This document shows positions 6,783 to 7,165 of a stretch of DNA of 7,165 nt, one piece after another (positions within the stretch are counted from its first letter, which is position 1; the number at the start of each line of letters is the position of its first letter). The translations under genes were made by a program, and so were the position numbers. The notes beneath the pieces are model-generated. The model did no database searches and was not told where the DNA came from. It saw nothing but the letters and a program-made list of their open reading frames with translations. The stretch covers positions 1 to 7,165 of the forward strand of contig JAGWSE010000157.1 in assembly GCA_028869395.1 (NCBI GenBank), read 5' to 3'. The DNA is from Alphaproteobacteria bacterium (lineage in GTDB: Bacteria; Pseudomonadota; Alphaproteobacteria; Caulobacterales; Caulobacteraceae).

Positions 6783-6833
6783 CCCTCATCCACCCACCAT
6801 CGCGGCCCACCTTCTCGGGTGGCGGGAGAAGGA
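6783..6833. repeat. REP-like intergenic palindromic element (degenerate copy)
   Basis: The element begins with CCCTCATCC (6783-6791) and ends with a hairpin of CCTTCTC (6810-6816) and GAGAAGG (6826-6832), perfect 7-base arms around a 9-base loop. An alternative shorter stem is CCACC (6807-6811) with GGTGG (6818-6822). From memory, CCCTCATCC followed by a CCTTCTCCC/GGGAGAAGG stem is a common dispersed intergenic repeat in Caulobacter-type genomes. Here the inner CC of the left arm has become GG, so it looks decayed. Only one copy is in the window, so its repeat status is inferred. Confidence 0.5.
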
Positions 6834-6854
6834 CCATGATGGCCGAGGGACAGA

Positions 6855-6859
6855 GGAGG
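6855..6859 (+). promoter_or_regulatory. Ribosome binding site of the acyl-CoA synthetase
   Basis: GGAGG lies 5 bases before the ATG at 6865. The ATGs at 6836 and 6839 are out of frame with this gene, so 6865 is the start. Confidence 0.7.
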
Positions 6860-6864
6860 CGGCC

Positions 6865-7165
6865 ATGGCGGAGCCGAGCTACGTCAGCGGGACCAGCGAC
6901 AAGCCGCTGATCGGGCGCACGATCGGCGCCGAGTTCGACCGTGTCTGCGCGGCGCATCGCGACGCGCTGGCTCTGATCGTGCATCACCAGGGAATCCGCT
7001 GGACCTACGCAGAACTGCAGGAGCGTGTGGAGTCGCTGGCGGCCGGCCTGCTGGCGCTGGGGCTGCAGCCCGGAGATCGCATCGGCATCTGGGCGCCGAA
7101 CTGCGCGGAGTGGGCGGTGACCCAGTTCGCGACCGCCAAGGCGGGGCTGATCCTGGTGAACATCA
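6865..7165 (+). CDS. Fatty-acyl-CoA synthetase / AMP-binding ligase (N-terminal 100 residues, cut by window edge)
   Basis: The first 100 residues of an adenylate-forming ligase are present. The family activates a carboxylic acid with ATP and joins it to CoA. The opening KPLIGRTIGAEFDRV (13-27) is typical of FadD-like fatty-acyl-CoA synthases. It is followed by WTYAELQERVESLAAGLLA (46-64), LGLQPGDRIGIWAPNCAEW (65-83) and TAKAGLILVNI (90-100), the standard N-terminal Rossmann-like portion of AMP-binding enzymes. The ATP-binding P-loop and the rest of the catalytic core lie beyond the right edge, so neither substrate nor completeness can be judged. Its position back to back with an enoyl-CoA hydratase supports a role in acyl-CoA catabolism. 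No signal peptide is visible. Confidence 0.92.
   Translation, partial: MAEPSYVSGTSDKPLIGRTIGAEFDRVCAAHRDALALIVHHQGIRWTYAELQERVESLAAGLLALGLQPGDRIGIWAPNCAEWAVTQFATAKAGLILVNI

Larger units (their letters stand above)
6725..6864. promoter_or_regulatory. Divergent intergenic region between the 5945-6724 crotonase and the acyl-CoA synthetase
   Basis: These 140 bases separate two outward-facing acyl-CoA genes and should contain both promoters. I cannot point to clear -35/-10 boxes. The region includes a REP-like palindrome (6783-6833) and the two ribosome binding sites. Shared control, for example by a fatty-acid regulator, is plausible but no known operator is recognised. Confidence 0.5.

Noticed and set aside
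6836..6910. Possible earlier ATGs (6836, 6839) for the acyl-CoA synthetase
   Set aside because: Both are out of frame with the conserved ligase N-terminus. The ATG at 6865 has a GGAGG 5 bases upstream.

Overview
The window is about 7.2 kb of very GC-rich DNA, densely packed with genes. It looks like ordinary chromosome from a heterotrophic alphaproteobacterium. The GlcD C-terminus, the GGAGG ribosome binding sites, the GC-biased codons and a decayed intergenic palindrome of a type I associate with Caulobacter/Phenylobacterium relatives all point to Caulobacterales. That placement is inference; there is no rRNA or marker gene to confirm it. I see no tRNA, rRNA, insertion sequence, phage gene or CRISPR array. 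No stretch over 300 bases lacks a gene.

Layout, left to right. (1) Positions 1-3816, minus strand: a glycolate dehydrogenase operon in the order glcD, glcE, glcF. GlcF is cut by the left edge. Both junctions are TGATG, where the stop and the next start share one base, so the three subunits are probably translationally coupled. (2) Positions 3817-3916: a divergent intergenic region with inverted repeats next to the downstream ribosome binding site. (3) Positions 3917-4735, plus strand: a crotonase-family protein that keeps one catalytic glutamate but has proline at the position of the other. (4) Positions 4732-5931, minus strand: an M28-like peptidase with an inserted PA-type segment and an unusual metal-ligand set. 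Its stop overlaps the crotonase stop in a shared CTAG. (5) Positions 5945-6724, minus strand: a second crotonase with both catalytic glutamates, only 13 bases upstream of the peptidase and probably in the same transcript. (6) Positions 6725-6864: a divergent spacer with a REP-like palindrome. (7) From 6865 to the right edge, plus strand: the N-terminus of a fatty-acyl-CoA synthetase.

Functionally the window joins glycolate oxidation to glyoxylate (GlcDEF) with acyl-CoA metabolism (acyl-CoA ligase and two crotonases). The right-hand genes fit activation and beta-oxidation-type processing of a carboxylic acid, but nothing in the sequence names a substrate. I did not find a clearly new system. 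The points most worth a second look are the crotonase lacking the second glutamate, the peptidase-like protein with a reworked metal site, and its tight pairing with the second crotonase.
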